Part shown: positions 25,069-33,205 of the stretch, one piece after another
Position numbering within the stretch: the first letter of the stretch is position 1
Layout: each line of letters starts with the position of its first letter
NCBI RefSeq assembly: GCF_900113685.1
Contig: NZ_FOQG01000015.1
Coordinates: 1-64,000, forward strand
From: Nocardioides psychrotolerans
Lineage (GTDB): Bacteria > Actinomycetota > Actinomycetes > Propionibacteriales > Nocardioidaceae
Direction of reading: 5' to 3'
DNA length: 64,000 bases
Notes under the pieces: model-generated
The model's database searches: none
Told to the model about the DNA's origin: nothing
What the model saw: the letters and a program-made list of their open reading frames with translations, nothing else
Made by a program: the position numbers and the translations under genes

Positions 25069-27914
25069 GGGGTGTCCGAGGTGGTGTAGTCGACGGGCTT
25101 GACGTCGGAGTCCCGCAGGACCGCGCTGGCGCCGTAGCCCCAGATCGCCATGTCGATCGACTTCACCTGGTACTCGAAGGTGAACTTCTTCGGGGTCGAG
25201 GCCCAGGCCCAGACCGACGACTTCACGAAGTTGTACGACTTCTTGTCGTTGCCGGTGCCCAGCGCCCAGGCGGCACGGACGTTCTGGTTGCCGACGGCGA
25301 CGCGGTCGAAGCTGCCGTCGGTGCTGCCCTGGGCGTTGGTCGGGCCGAGGATCGGGAGCAGGGGTCGCCCGTCGCCATCCTTGGCGCTAACCAGCGCGGG
25401 GAAGAGGTTGCCGTCGGCGGCGAACTGGGTGAAGCGGTTGCCGCCGCGGACGAACTGGAGGCCGGCGAAGTAGCCGGTCAGGGCGTCGACCAGGGGCGCG
25501 TCGACCGCGCCGGCCAGGTTGAGCTCGGCGGTGCCGATGGCGGCGAGCGTCGTGGCGATCATCGTCTCGAGCGACTCGTACCAGCCGTTGAGCATCTCGC
25601 CCCAGATGATGGCGTCGGCCTGCGGCGAGCCGCCCTGGTCCCAGACCTCGCGGTTGATCTCGATCTTGCCCGACTTCGGGGCCGGGGTGATCGTCTGCAC
25701 CGTGGCCGAGAACGAGCCCGGCGTGGGCTCGACACCCTGGGTGTGCGCGCCGACCAGGCCAGCGGCCGAGGCGAACTTCGGCACCGTGAACGGGGTGACG
25801 TCCTCGACGACCCCGCTGGACACCAGCTCCCACAACGGCCGGCTGAACTGCAGGTTCGGCACGTACAGGTCGGGGCGGTTCTTGGTGGGGTTGAGCGAGG
25901 CCGTGTTGGTCGTGGTGACCGCGAAGCTCGCGAGTTCGTCGGTGAACTCCTCGATGCGCTGGCGGGCCTCGGGGTCACCCTGCTGGGCGTCGCGGAGGTC
26001 GCCGGTGAACGAGTGCTCGGCCTTGACGCCGTCGAAGCGGTAGGGCGAGGGCTCGTTCACCGCGAGGCCCTGGGTCGCGGAGATCTGCTCCGGGCCGGAG
26101 CCCTGGGGGTTGAGCGGGTTGGTGCCGAGCGACCCGAAGGCCTGCAGCAGCACCTTGCCGAGAGTGGCGGTCGCGGCCTCGAAGGCCTCGGCACCGTCGC
26201 CGCCGTCACCAGCTGCGGACGCAGCGACGGCGTGCACACGGGCATCGTCAAAGGAGGGCGCCGGGGTCAGGGAGATCTCCATGAGCGGCACGCCGGGCTG
26301 GGCGAAGTGGACGCCGTCCTTGAGACGGAACTGCCCACCCTGGCCGAGGCCGATCGAGAGGCCGTCGAGCACGCCGTCCTCGGCGAGCGCGAGGATCCGG
26401 TCACCGTCCTCGCCGCGAGCGACGGAGAACTCGGCGTGCAGACCGTCGTCGCGGTCGTCGAGCTTGGTCGCGACGCCGACGGCCTGCTTGCTGTCGTGCT
26501 GGACCCACAGCTTCACCCGGCGCACGTCGGCGTACTTCAGCGTGCCCTTCGCGAACTGGAAGGTCTTGCCGTTGCTGCGGCCGGGCACTCCGTACGGGAC
26601 GGCGAGGCCCTTGATCGTGCGCTTCTCGACGTCGACCTCGAAGGCCTCCGTGTTCTGCGGGGCGTCGAGACGGATGGCCGGTGCGTCGCCAAAGGTGACG
26701 ATCGGGCCGGTCGCGGACGCTGCGACTCCTGGCAGGGTAATCACGTTGGACTCCTCGGTGTTGGTGCTGATGGGTGTTGCCGGCGCGGGGCGGTCCTCGA
26801 GCCGGGCGATGTCGTTGTCGTCGAGCGCACCGACCTCGCGGCCGGCGGCGTAGGCCTGGTAACGGCTGAGCGGGTCGGAGCGCAGGAACGCGTCAAGGCT
26901 GAACTTGGCGTACTGGCCACGGGGCGTGACGTCGCCCATGGACAGCCGGTCCTCCACGGCCTGGCGGTAGAGCCCGAGCGTGAAGTCGGTGAACGCCTTG
27001 CGCCGGTCGAACTGATTTGAGTAGGTCCGCGACGTCGTCGAGACGCCGAGCTCCTCGGGGTCGACACCGGACACGCGGGCGATCTCCAGCACGGCGTGCT
27101 GGCGCTGCTCGACCAGCTGCAGCTTCGCCGGGTCCCAGGTGCCGTCGACGAGCTTGAGCGAGGCCGGGACGTAGCCGATCGAGCGGCGACGGCGGGCCTC
27201 CTGCGCGGCGTCGAGGAGCTCCTGGATCTCGTCGTCCTCGGCCGGGTCAGCGCCCTCGGTCGGCATGAAGTACTGGACCGCCGGGACACCGTCGGAAGCG
27301 TTGGCCGCAGCGACGTCGAGCGCGAGGCACGTGCGGATCGCGCGGGCGCCGGCCTTGAGGAGTCCGTCGGTCGGTGAGTCGAAGCGGATCAGGTCGCGTT
27401 GGCTGGCTTCCTTGCCGTCGACGTATACCCGGTCGCGCTCGTCGTCGACCTGGACGCGGCCCGGGGCCAGGCGCTTGAAGTACATCGGGTAGCCGAGCTG
27501 GCCGGCCGGAGCCCAGTACCGCTCGGTGACCTGCCACCAGGCGATCTCCTCGAAGAACATGTCCTCGAAGAGCCGCGTCATCGTGACCGACCGGGGCACG
27601 TTTCGCTCGGGCTGCGCGAACGGCGACTGCGCGACCGGCTGCCGGTTGCCGTCGAAGAGGTCGAGTGGGAGACCACCGAGCGTGCCGCACACCAGGTCGC
27701 GTGAGCGTTTCACCGCGGGGACCTGGATCGCCTCGCGGCGCTGGACCCGGGCGGCCGGCGCGACCGAGGCCGAGTAGCCACCGAGCCCGAACACCTCGGC
27801 CGGCACCGACGCCGCGTCGACCGCGAACGTCTCAGCGCCGTCCTGAGAGGCGTCGAGGGCAGCAACGAGCATCGGGTCAGGACGACCCGTGAACAGCGAC
27901 CTCAGCACACCCAC
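25065..27914 (-). CDS. Portal-prohead protease-major capsid triple fusion
   Basis: One uninterrupted 949-aa frame. Residues about 1-385 are an HK97-type portal: VQRREAIQVPAVKRSRDLVCGTLGGLPL, WWQVTERYWAPAG, LIRFDSPTDGLL, ARVSGVDPEELGVS. Residues about 390-570 are an HK97 gp4-type serine protease: VDVEKRTIKGLAVPYG, His473 in VQHDSK, Ser520 in DGLSIGLG, Glu546 in LMEISLTPAPS. Residues about 580-949 are an HK97-fold capsid: delta-like helical segment 575-665, then PDLYVPNLQFSRPLWELVSSG, PKSGKIEINREVWDQG, VRGGNRF, LLPILGP, ending VLRDSDVKPVDY. Normally three genes. Protease self-cleavage could release the parts. The GTG start follows the terminase gene by 66 bp in the same frame. Confidence 0.92.
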   Translation of the reverse strand: MGVLRSLFTGRPDPMLVAALDASQDGAETFAVDAASVPAEVFGLGGYSASVAPAARVQRREAIQVPAVKRSRDLVCGTLGGLPLDLFDGNRQPVAQSPFAQPERNVPRSVTMTRLFEDMFFEEIAWWQVTERYWAPAGQLGYPMYFKRLAPGRVQVDDERDRVYVDGKEASQRDLIRFDSPTDGLLKAGARAIRTCLALDVAAANASDGVPAVQYFMPTEGADPAEDDEIQELLDAAQEARRRRSIGYVPASLKLVDGTWDPAKLQLVEQRQHAVLEIARVSGVDPEELGVSTTSRTYSNQFDRRKAFTDFTLGLYRQAVEDRLSMGDVTPRGQYAKFSLDAFLRSDPLSRYQAYAAGREVGALDDNDIARLEDRPAPATPISTNTEESNVITLPGVAASATGPIVTFGDAPAIRLDAPQNTEAFEVDVEKRTIKGLAVPYGVPGRSNGKTFQFAKGTLKYADVRRVKLWVQHDSKQAVGVATKLDDRDDGLHAEFSVARGEDGDRILALAEDGVLDGLSIGLGQGGQFRLKDGVHFAQPGVPLMEISLTPAPSFDDARVHAVAASAAGDGGDGAEAFEAATATLGKVLLQAFGSLGTNPLNPQGSGPEQISATQGLAVNEPSPYRFDGVKAEHSFTGDLRDAQQGDPEARQRIEEFTDELASFAVTTTNTASLNPTKNRPDLYVPNLQFSRPLWELVSSGVVEDVTPFTVPKFASAAGLVGAHTQGVEPTPGSFSATVQTITPAPKSGKIEINREVWDQGGSPQADAIIWGEMLNGWYESLETMIATTLAAIGTAELNLAGAVDAPLVDALTGYFAGLQFVRGGNRFTQFAADGNLFPALVSAKDGDGRPLLPILGPTNAQGSTDGSFDRVAVGNQNVRAAWALGTGNDKKSYNFVKSSVWAWASTPKKFTFEYQVKSIDMAIWGYGASAVLRDSDVKPVDYTTSDTP

Positions 27915-27980
27915 GTCGCCGATGGTGAGCCAGTACGTCGGTGCCGACCCCTGCCGTTGCAGGATCTGGCCGACCCCGTG

Positions 27981-29849
27981 TCACGAACTAGGCAACACGA
28001 GCCGCTGGCGGCCCTTGCGAGCTCGCGCCGAGCCGATCGCCCACACCGCGGCTTTCACCGCGTCGGCCCGGCCCTTCGACGACACCCGCCGCCCGTCGAC
28101 ACCCGGCACCGTCCGCAGCGCCAGAACCTGGCCGCGTAGGTGCTCCTGGCCGTCGTGACGCACCGCGTCCTCACCCATCAGCCGCGCGAGCTCCTTCACC
28201 GCGTCCGACGTCCGGCCCTGCCCCGGCCGGGCCCGCAGCTTCGACAGCGCCGGGTCACCGAGCAGCGTCGCCCCGACCGTCGTCGTCCCACGGAACCGCG
28301 CCGCCTTCACCGCTGCCACCGCGGCCGGCAGGTCGTCGTACGCCAGCACCCGCACCACCACCGGTCCACCCTCGAGGCGCCACGCCAACGCGACCGACAG
28401 GCCTTCCCCGAACCACGACTCGATCGCCGCCTCGTCCGGCGCACGTTCCGGGACCTCGACCTCGAGCAGCCCCCACGAGTCGCCGTCGAAGACCAGGTCC
28501 CCTCGCTCCTTCGTGCGGACCACGAGGTCCCACACGTTGAGATAGTTGTTCGCCCACGACCCCACGGGGTCCGGGTCGTCGACCTGCGGGCCAGCGTCCT
28601 GCGCCTCCCGCAGCTTCGCTCCGATCATCACCCGCCGGTCCTCGGTCCAGTGCGCCGACGCCGCCCGCCACGTCGCCTCGTCGAAGAGGTCCGCGCCTGG
28701 CTCGACACCCCACAGCAGCAGCAACGTCCGCCCGTCGTCGGCCGCGAGCGCCGCGCTGATCCGGTTCTTCATCAGCGACGTCGCGGCCTGGTTGCTCGTC
28801 GACGTCAGCACCAGCTGCGACGACTCCCGCTCGAGCGTCGCCGGCTCGATCGCCCCCGAGATCTTCTGCGGCACGATGTCCCAGCACTCGTCCGCCAGGC
28901 CGAGGTGCACGTCGAAGCCGTAGCCGGCGTTCTGCGACTTCACCAACCACCGCGCCCCGTTGGTGTGAGTCACGGATTCCTTGCCGTTGCCCGTCTTCAC
29001 GTCCCACCCGCGCAGCCGGCACCACGACCACGCCCTCGCCTGCACCTCGCTGGCCACGCCGACATCACGCCCAACGTGCACCACGACCTGCTCCGGCTCG
29101 AACAGCTCGACCCCACGCTCCATCCGCCACAGCGCGAGCGACCGCAGCCGCTCGGACTTCCCGATCCGCCGCGACCCCGACTCCACCACCACCCGCCACA
29201 ACAGCCGACCATCGACATCGTGCTCGAGCTGGCGCACCATCGCGAGCCGCTGCCACCACCGCAGCCGGATCGTCCGCTCCCGCTCCACCCACGCGATCGC
29301 CGACGGCTCCACCACGAACGGCACCCCCCGCCACCCGTGCGTGCAGCCCTCCGCGGCGTAGCTGCAGACCGCCAGAGGGTGCACCTCCGTCATCGCCAGC
29401 GGCGGCGCCGCGTCCTCGGGCACCACGAGGTACGGCGCGAGCCAACCCGGCGCCGTCGCGACGTGATGCGCCCACCTCAGCCGCGGATGAACCTCCCACT
29501 GGCCGTCCGAGGTCGGGGAGAGAGAAGACCGGAAGTGGTGGCTGCCAGCGTCGTCGTCGTGGGAAAAATCGCCGCGTCGTTCGGCTCGTGCTCCGTCGAG
29601 TCGGGCTTTCGCGAGTGCGGTTGCGAATCCGGTTTTGTTGGAGCAGCGTCGGTGTTCGGGGCGCCAGTTGCGTGGGTCGTCTTCGAGGTGGGGGTGGGTT
29701 GCTCGGGGTTTGATGTGGCCGACGATCCAGGTGCGTGGGTTGTCGTCGGCGTTGATGGTGCGGCCGCAGCGGGCGCAGGGTGCGGGTAGTCGGGCGGCTA
29801 CGAGGGCGCGGGCGGCGGTGACCTTGCGGCCGGACCAGGTGCCGCTCAC
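27981..29849 (-). CDS. HNH endonuclease-terminase large subunit fusion
   Basis: 622 aa. Residues 15-80 are an HNH nuclease: Cys25-x2-Cys28, His45 (VGHIKPRA), NW-xx-EHRRCSNKTG (His66, Cys69). Residues about 115-620 are a terminase large subunit: Walker A ESGSRRIGKS (223-232), Walker B HLGLADECWD (315-324), LTSTSN coupling motif, then a nuclease-like half. HNH proteins are usually separate partners of the terminase in cos phages; here they are one chain. The GTG at 29849 overlaps the upstream stop (GTGA); the frame is open further upstream only as a shadow of neighbouring genes. It cuts and packages element DNA into heads. Confidence 0.88.
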   Translation of the reverse strand: MSGTWSGRKVTAARALVAARLPAPCARCGRTINADDNPRTWIVGHIKPRATHPHLEDDPRNWRPEHRRCSNKTGFATALAKARLDGARAERRGDFSHDDDAGSHHFRSSLSPTSDGQWEVHPRLRWAHHVATAPGWLAPYLVVPEDAAPPLAMTEVHPLAVCSYAAEGCTHGWRGVPFVVEPSAIAWVERERTIRLRWWQRLAMVRQLEHDVDGRLLWRVVVESGSRRIGKSERLRSLALWRMERGVELFEPEQVVVHVGRDVGVASEVQARAWSWCRLRGWDVKTGNGKESVTHTNGARWLVKSQNAGYGFDVHLGLADECWDIVPQKISGAIEPATLERESSQLVLTSTSNQAATSLMKNRISAALAADDGRTLLLLWGVEPGADLFDEATWRAASAHWTEDRRVMIGAKLREAQDAGPQVDDPDPVGSWANNYLNVWDLVVRTKERGDLVFDGDSWGLLEVEVPERAPDEAAIESWFGEGLSVALAWRLEGGPVVVRVLAYDDLPAAVAAVKAARFRGTTTVGATLLGDPALSKLRARPGQGRTSDAVKELARLMGEDAVRHDGQEHLRGQVLALRTVPGVDGRRVSSKGRADAVKAAVWAIGSARARKGRQRLVLPSS

Positions 29850-29953
29850 TCGTCGTGGTCCGTGGTGGTCGGGGTGCAGCACCAGCCGGGGCAGGGACTG
29901 GGGTGCTGGGGTGGCGGGTCCTGGGTCAGGGGGTCGGCCTGCTGCTGGGTCAT
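29846..29953 (-). CDS. 35-aa Cys-containing small protein in the packaging operon
   Basis: ATG overlaps the stop of the upstream gene (ATGA) and its TGA overlaps the GTG of the terminase (GTGA), so it is tightly coupled on both sides. Sequence MTQQQADPLTQDPPPQ then PCPGWCCTPTTTDHDE: a Pro-rich head and a CPGWCC motif with Asp/His, perhaps metal-binding. Such CPGWC peptides are common on actinobacterial integrative elements. Confidence 0.55.
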   Translation of the reverse strand: MTQQQADPLTQDPPPQHPSPCPGWCCTPTTTDHDE

Positions 29954-30234
29954 GACGCCTCCCGGTGGGTGGCTTCGCAGGGTGCGATGGCTCGGCCGGG
30001 TAGGACGAGGCAGTAGGCGCTAGAGGTGGGGTCGAGGAGGTCGCGTTCGCGGGCGAGGCGGATGGCTCGGCTGACGTCGCTGGCGTTGGCGTGGAGGACG
30101 CGTCGGAGTTCGCCTGGCCAGGCCCTCGCGTGGCCGTGCTCGTTGGCATTGGCGAGGGCCCAGAGCCAGACACGCGCCCAGGCTGGGAGTTGGTGGTTGG
30201 TGACCTGGTCGTAGACGACCTCGATGCGGGTCAC
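29950..30234 (-). CDS. Winged-helix-like DNA-binding protein
   Basis: 94 aa: IEVVYDQVTNHQLPAWARVWLWALANANEHGHARAWPGELRRVLHANASDVSRAIRLARERDLLD in pieces. The helix pattern L-x-AWARVWLWALAN...ELRRVLHANASDVSRAIRLARERDLL is a wHTH with recognition helix SDVSRAIR. It resembles replication-associated helix-turn-helix proteins. GTG overlaps the ATPase stop (4 bp), and the hairpin at 30256-30292 lies 22 nt before it. Confidence 0.65.
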   Translation of the reverse strand: MTRIEVVYDQVTNHQLPAWARVWLWALANANEHGHARAWPGELRRVLHANASDVSRAIRLARERDLLDPTSSAYCLVLPGRAIAPCEATHREAS

Positions 30235-31517
30235 GAGGGGTCCTCTCGGACTTCTCTCTCACTCTCACCCTTAAGGGAGGTGAGAGTGAGAGTAGTGAGT
30301 GAGAGTGCAGGTTGAGAGTCGTGAGAGTTGTGAGAGCCGCCCAGGTCAGGGGCGGTTTCCTGTGGTGAGAGGTCGTGAGACCTGTCCTCTATCGGTGGGA
30401 TGGCCCAGACCTTCCGCTGTTGGGTGCCGAGGTTGACGATGTGACCGGCTTCAGCGAGCTCCCGGGCCACCCGGTAGTAGGTCGACTCGCCGATACCGGC
30501 GGCCGTGCAGAGGCTCATCAGTCGGCCGGAGGGCATGCCGTCTGGGTCGGACGCTCGGAGGACGTCGAGGAACTTGATCTGCGACTCGGTGGTGTTGGGC
30601 TTGGGCAGACCGCCGGTTGCGCTGAGCGTGAGCGAGTCGAGGGTCTTGTTGGCGAGCAGGTGGACGGTTCGGCCGTCGGGACCGTCCTTCATCTTGGCGA
30701 GCTCGAGGGCGAGGTACATGTCGTCCCGCTTGACCGACCAGACCACGTCGGCGTCGTCCTCGATGCCGGAGTAGCCGCGGGCATCGTTATCGCCCTTGTC
30801 GGTGTGCGCCACGGCCAGGACGGTGCCGTCTGTCGTCTCCTGGCGGATCCGGTCGAGGTTGTCGACCACGACCCCCATCTCGGACGAGTTGCCGTCAGCG
30901 TTGCCCGAGACGCGCCGCAGGGTGTCGATCACGACCAGGCCGTACTGACCGCGGCGTACGACGTCGAGGAGGTCGTCGAAGGCGGGGCCGGGTCGGTGCA
31001 GGTCGAGGGCGCCGTTGCGGACGGTGAGCATGCGGTCGTCGATGAGGTGGCTCCAGGCGTACTCCCATGCTTCGATGCGGCGGGCGAGCCCGTAGCCGCC
31101 TTCGCCAGCGACGTAGAGCACGGGGGTGGGCTTGGCGGTGTGCCCCTGCCATGGTTTGCCGGTGGCGAGGCAGCAGGCCCAGTCGAGGGCGACGAAGCTC
31201 TTGAAGGACTGGTCGCGGCCGCGGAGGATCACGTAGCTGTGTCGGGGCAGGACGTTGTCTATGAGGGGCTGTGGGGTCGGCATGTTCAGCAGCTGTGAGC
31301 GGCTGAGGTAGAGGCTGGCGAAGTCGGTGTCGGCGACCTTGTCGGCTCGGATCTCGGCGTGGGCTTGCTCGCGGGCGAGGATCCGGCCCTTCTCGATGTC
31401 GACCTGCCGGCGGTGGTCTCGGACGAGTTCCAGGCGGCGGGCGAGGTCCTCGTCGTCCTCGTTGGGTCCGCCCATCGGTGCCAGGCCGAGGGCGTTCGCG
31501 TCGGCGTATTCGGTCAC
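30231..31517 (-). CDS. RecA-fold replication ATPase (AAA_25/RepA-like)
   Basis: 428 aa. Walker A variant ILRGRDQSFKSFVALDWACCLATGKPW in pieces (GRDQSFKS), a form typical of phage primase/helicase-type ATPases. VLYVAGEGGYGLARRIEAW, Walker B LVVIDTLRR, sensor LAVAHTDKGDNDARGYSGIEDDADVVWSV. A C-terminal winged helix (GESTYYRVARELAEAGHI) follows. Likely helicase or initiator for element replication. GTG start overlaps the upstream stop (GTGA). The last 40 codons are built of TGAGAG repeats (see repeats). Confidence 0.82.
   Translation of the reverse strand: MTEYADANALGLAPMGGPNEDDEDLARRLELVRDHRRQVDIEKGRILAREQAHAEIRADKVADTDFASLYLSRSQLLNMPTPQPLIDNVLPRHSYVILRGRDQSFKSFVALDWACCLATGKPWQGHTAKPTPVLYVAGEGGYGLARRIEAWEYAWSHLIDDRMLTVRNGALDLHRPGPAFDDLLDVVRRGQYGLVVIDTLRRVSGNADGNSSEMGVVVDNLDRIRQETTDGTVLAVAHTDKGDNDARGYSGIEDDADVVWSVKRDDMYLALELAKMKDGPDGRTVHLLANKTLDSLTLSATGGLPKPNTTESQIKFLDVLRASDPDGMPSGRLMSLCTAAGIGESTYYRVARELAEAGHIVNLGTQQRKVWAIPPIEDRSHDLSPQETAPDLGGSHNSHDSQPALSLTTLTLTSLKGESEREVREDPS
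30256..30292 (-). repeat. Long perfect inverted repeat, 14-bp arms
   Basis: Arms CTCTCACTCTCACC (30256-30269) and GGTGAGAGTGAGAG (30279-30292) with a 9-base centre containing CTTAAG. In RNA of the leftward operon it makes a stable hairpin 22 nt before the GTG of the winged-helix gene. It could block translation, process the message, or be a protein-binding palindrome. Confidence 0.85.
30281..30371 (+). repeat. Cluster of seven TGAGAG copies, iteron-like
   Basis: TGAGAG at 30281, 30287, 30300, 30313, 30322, 30331 and 30366, inside the 3' end of the replication ATPase gene. Phage origins are often iterons inside the initiator gene, so this is a candidate origin; a simple-sequence tract is the dull alternative. 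Confidence 0.5.
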
Positions 31518-31786
31518 TCGGCGGCTTCCAGTCGTGTGGAGTGGGCGATGACGGCGCGGTAGCGGCAGGCCTGCGCGGTGGCGGCGATGCGCTCGTCCTG
31601 GGCGGCGACCGTGGCCGCGCTGATGTCGCGGGGGTAGTGGTCGGTGCGGCGGGGTCGTGCGGCTTCGAACTGCTCGGCCCGGCGCCACCAGTAGCGCGAT
31701 GTCGCCTCAAGGAAGGCGTCCTGGACGACGCGGGCTCGGAAGTTGTTGAGGTAGGCGTCGAGGTCGACTACTTGCCGCGGTGCCAT
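31514..31786 (-). CDS. Small basic element protein
   Basis: 90 aa beginning MAPRQVVDLDAYLNNFRARVVQDAFLEATSRYWWRRAEQFE; all helical, Arg-rich. No family recognised. The ATG is used because the upstream part of the frame is a shadow of the next gene. Overlaps both neighbours, so part of the early operon. A DNA-binding role is possible. Confidence 0.55.
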   Translation of the reverse strand: MAPRQVVDLDAYLNNFRARVVQDAFLEATSRYWWRRAEQFEAARPRRTDHYPRDISAATVAAQDERIAATAQACRYRAVIAHSTRLEAAE

Positions 31787-32055
31787 GCGATGGCCTCCCC
31801 CCAGGCTGTGAGCGCGTCGGGTGAGCCCACGATGTCGACATGGATGCCGGCGTCGAGCATCGCGAGGACGGCGTCGATCACGCGGTGGTTCTCGCCGCGG
31901 GGGGTCTCGTAGGTGTCGAAGTTGCCGTAGGGGCCGGCGTTCCGACCGACGACGACTCGGACGCTCGCGCCGGGTGGGACGTGGGTGGCCCAGGCGGCCT
32001 TGCGGCGGTCGCGCTCGTGCACGGTCGTCAGGTCGATCTGGCGGGTCCACTTCAC
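31768..32055 (-). CDS. Small element protein, unknown
   Basis: 95 aa. WTRQIDLTTVHERDRRKAAWATHVPPGASVRVVVGRN, FDTYETPRGENHRVIDAVLAMLDAGIHVDIVGSPDALTAW. The alternation of strand and helix (VRVVVG..., HVDIVGSP) suggests a small alpha/beta fold. GTG start chosen; uncertain. Overlaps the next gene by 19 bp. Confidence 0.55.
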   Translation of the reverse strand: MKWTRQIDLTTVHERDRRKAAWATHVPPGASVRVVVGRNAGPYGNFDTYETPRGENHRVIDAVLAMLDAGIHVDIVGSPDALTAWGEAIAWHRGK

Positions 32056-32075
32056 CTCGCCCGGGCGCGGCGGCG

Positions 32076-32378
32076 TCAAGCCTGGTTCCCGAGGAGGAGG
32101 TCGACCCACCGTGCGTCGGAGTGGAGCTGGAACCGGATGAGGTCGCGCCAGGCTGCGACGAGGCCGTCGTGCTCGGTCACGAGCTCGGGTGGGGGTGTGG
32201 TGCCGTCGATCGCGACCGCGGCCGCGATCTTGGTGGCGGCCTGGTCGACGAGGGCGCGGACTTCGTCGATGGTGTCGGCGACGAGCTTGCGCTGGTTGAG
32301 GAGGTCGGCGCAGCGGGTGAGGCGGTCGCCGGCGCCTTCCTCGTCGAGGAGCTCGCGGAACTGGTCGGCGGCGCTCAC
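32076..32378 (-). CDS. Helical element protein, unknown
   Basis: 100 aa: DQFRELLDEEGAGDRLTRCADLLNQRKLVADTIDEVRALVDQAATKI, then a second helix pair ending WVDLLLGNQA. Its ATG overlaps the excisionase-like stop (ATGA). No family recognised. Confidence 0.6.
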   Translation of the reverse strand: MSAADQFRELLDEEGAGDRLTRCADLLNQRKLVADTIDEVRALVDQAATKIAAAVAIDGTTPPPELVTEHDGLVAAWRDLIRFQLHSDARWVDLLLGNQA

Positions 32379-32587
32379 TGACCAGCCGCCTGCAGGTCGT
32401 CACCGACTGCGTTGGCGAACTGCGCCTCGATCCAGGCCTCGACCTCGGACTCGCGATAGACGACGCGTCGACCGATCCGCGTCGAGCGGGGTCCGGTGGT
32501 GCCGAGGTGACGCCAATATCTGAGAGTGCCGACGGGGACCGTTGTCCGCGCTGACACCTCCTCGATGTCGAGCAGCGAATCCGCCAT
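32375..32587 (-). CDS. Excisionase-like MerR-type helix-turn-helix protein
   Basis: 70 aa: LLDIEEVSARTTVPVGTLRYWRHLGTTGPRSTRIGRRVVYRESEVEAWIEAQ. This is the HTH_17/excisionase pattern (helix-turn-helix, then beta wing RIGRRVVYRESEVEAWI). The ATG at 32587 has GGGAG 7 nt upstream; an ATG two codons earlier is less good. First gene of the leftward operon; likely controls excision or early transcription. Confidence 0.8.
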   Translation of the reverse strand: MADSLLDIEEVSARTTVPVGTLRYWRHLGTTGPRSTRIGRRVVYRESEVEAWIEAQFANAVGDDLQAAGQ

Positions 32588-32604
32588 GAACATGCTCCCA
32601 AAGG

Positions 32605-32633
32605 TTGACAGTTACCCGACCAGGGCATAGAAC
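32605..32633 (+). promoter_or_regulatory. Promoter of the repressor-integrase operon
   Basis: TTGACA (32605-32610), 17-bp spacer, TAGAAC (32628-32633). It faces right towards the repressor (ATG 32705), leaving about 65 nt of leader. It overlaps the leader region of the divergent excisionase gene, so repressor binding here could control both. Confidence 0.7.
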
Positions 32634-32704
32634 AGCCTAAGCCCACCAACGCCTATCGGCGAGACTCTGTGGGCATTAACCTCATGCTCGTGAAGGATGA
32701 ATCG

Positions 32705-33205
32705 ATGGCAGATGTACTCGCAGACGCCGCCGTTCTGCTCGGCGCCAACATCCGAGCCTCGCGTAAGGCGCAGCACCCGCCAGGCCCTGGCTGGTCGCAA
32801 GAGGCTCTGGCGGCACGCATGGTTGCGCTGGGTCATCCGACGTGGCGGCAGACCACCGTCGCGAAGGTTGAGGCAGGCCGGCGACCCGTCAGCATGGCCG
32901 AGGGCATCTCGTTGGCCTATGCGCTGGGTCTTCCCCAGCTGGACGCTCTGTACGGCGACGGGTCGCTCGTGCGCAAGCTTCTGCTCGGCAACTTCACGAC
33001 CCGCTACCGGGACACCGTCAAGAATGCCGTGGATGCAGCGATGAAGCTTCTCGCGGAGACGAATCCGGGCGCCGCCGAGTCTCTTGGTCGCACCATGGAC
33101 GAGGTCACGGACCTGGTCTACAGCAGCGACGACCCATCGGACCCCGAGCTTCGGACGAGGATCGACGACCTGGTGCGGAGCCTGCCGGACCTCAGGACGG
33201 ACTGA
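32705..33205 (+). CDS. XRE-type helix-turn-helix repressor
   Basis: 166 aa. An N-terminal HTH at about residues 10-65 (VLLGANIRASRKAQ, WSQEALAARMVALGHPTWRQTTVAKVEAGRRPVSMAEGISLAYALGL in pieces), then a C-terminal helical domain. It is the expected immunity repressor, next to integrase and divergent from the excisionase. ATG at 32705 was chosen for its GAAGGA ribosome-binding site; upstream in-frame starts exist at 32669 and 32684. It ends on the integrase start (TGATG). Confidence 0.85.
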   Translation: MADVLADAAVLLGANIRASRKAQHPPGPGWSQEALAARMVALGHPTWRQTTVAKVEAGRRPVSMAEGISLAYALGLPQLDALYGDGSLVRKLLLGNFTTRYRDTVKNAVDAAMKLLAETNPGAAESLGRTMDEVTDLVYSSDDPSDPELRTRIDDLVRSLPDLRTD

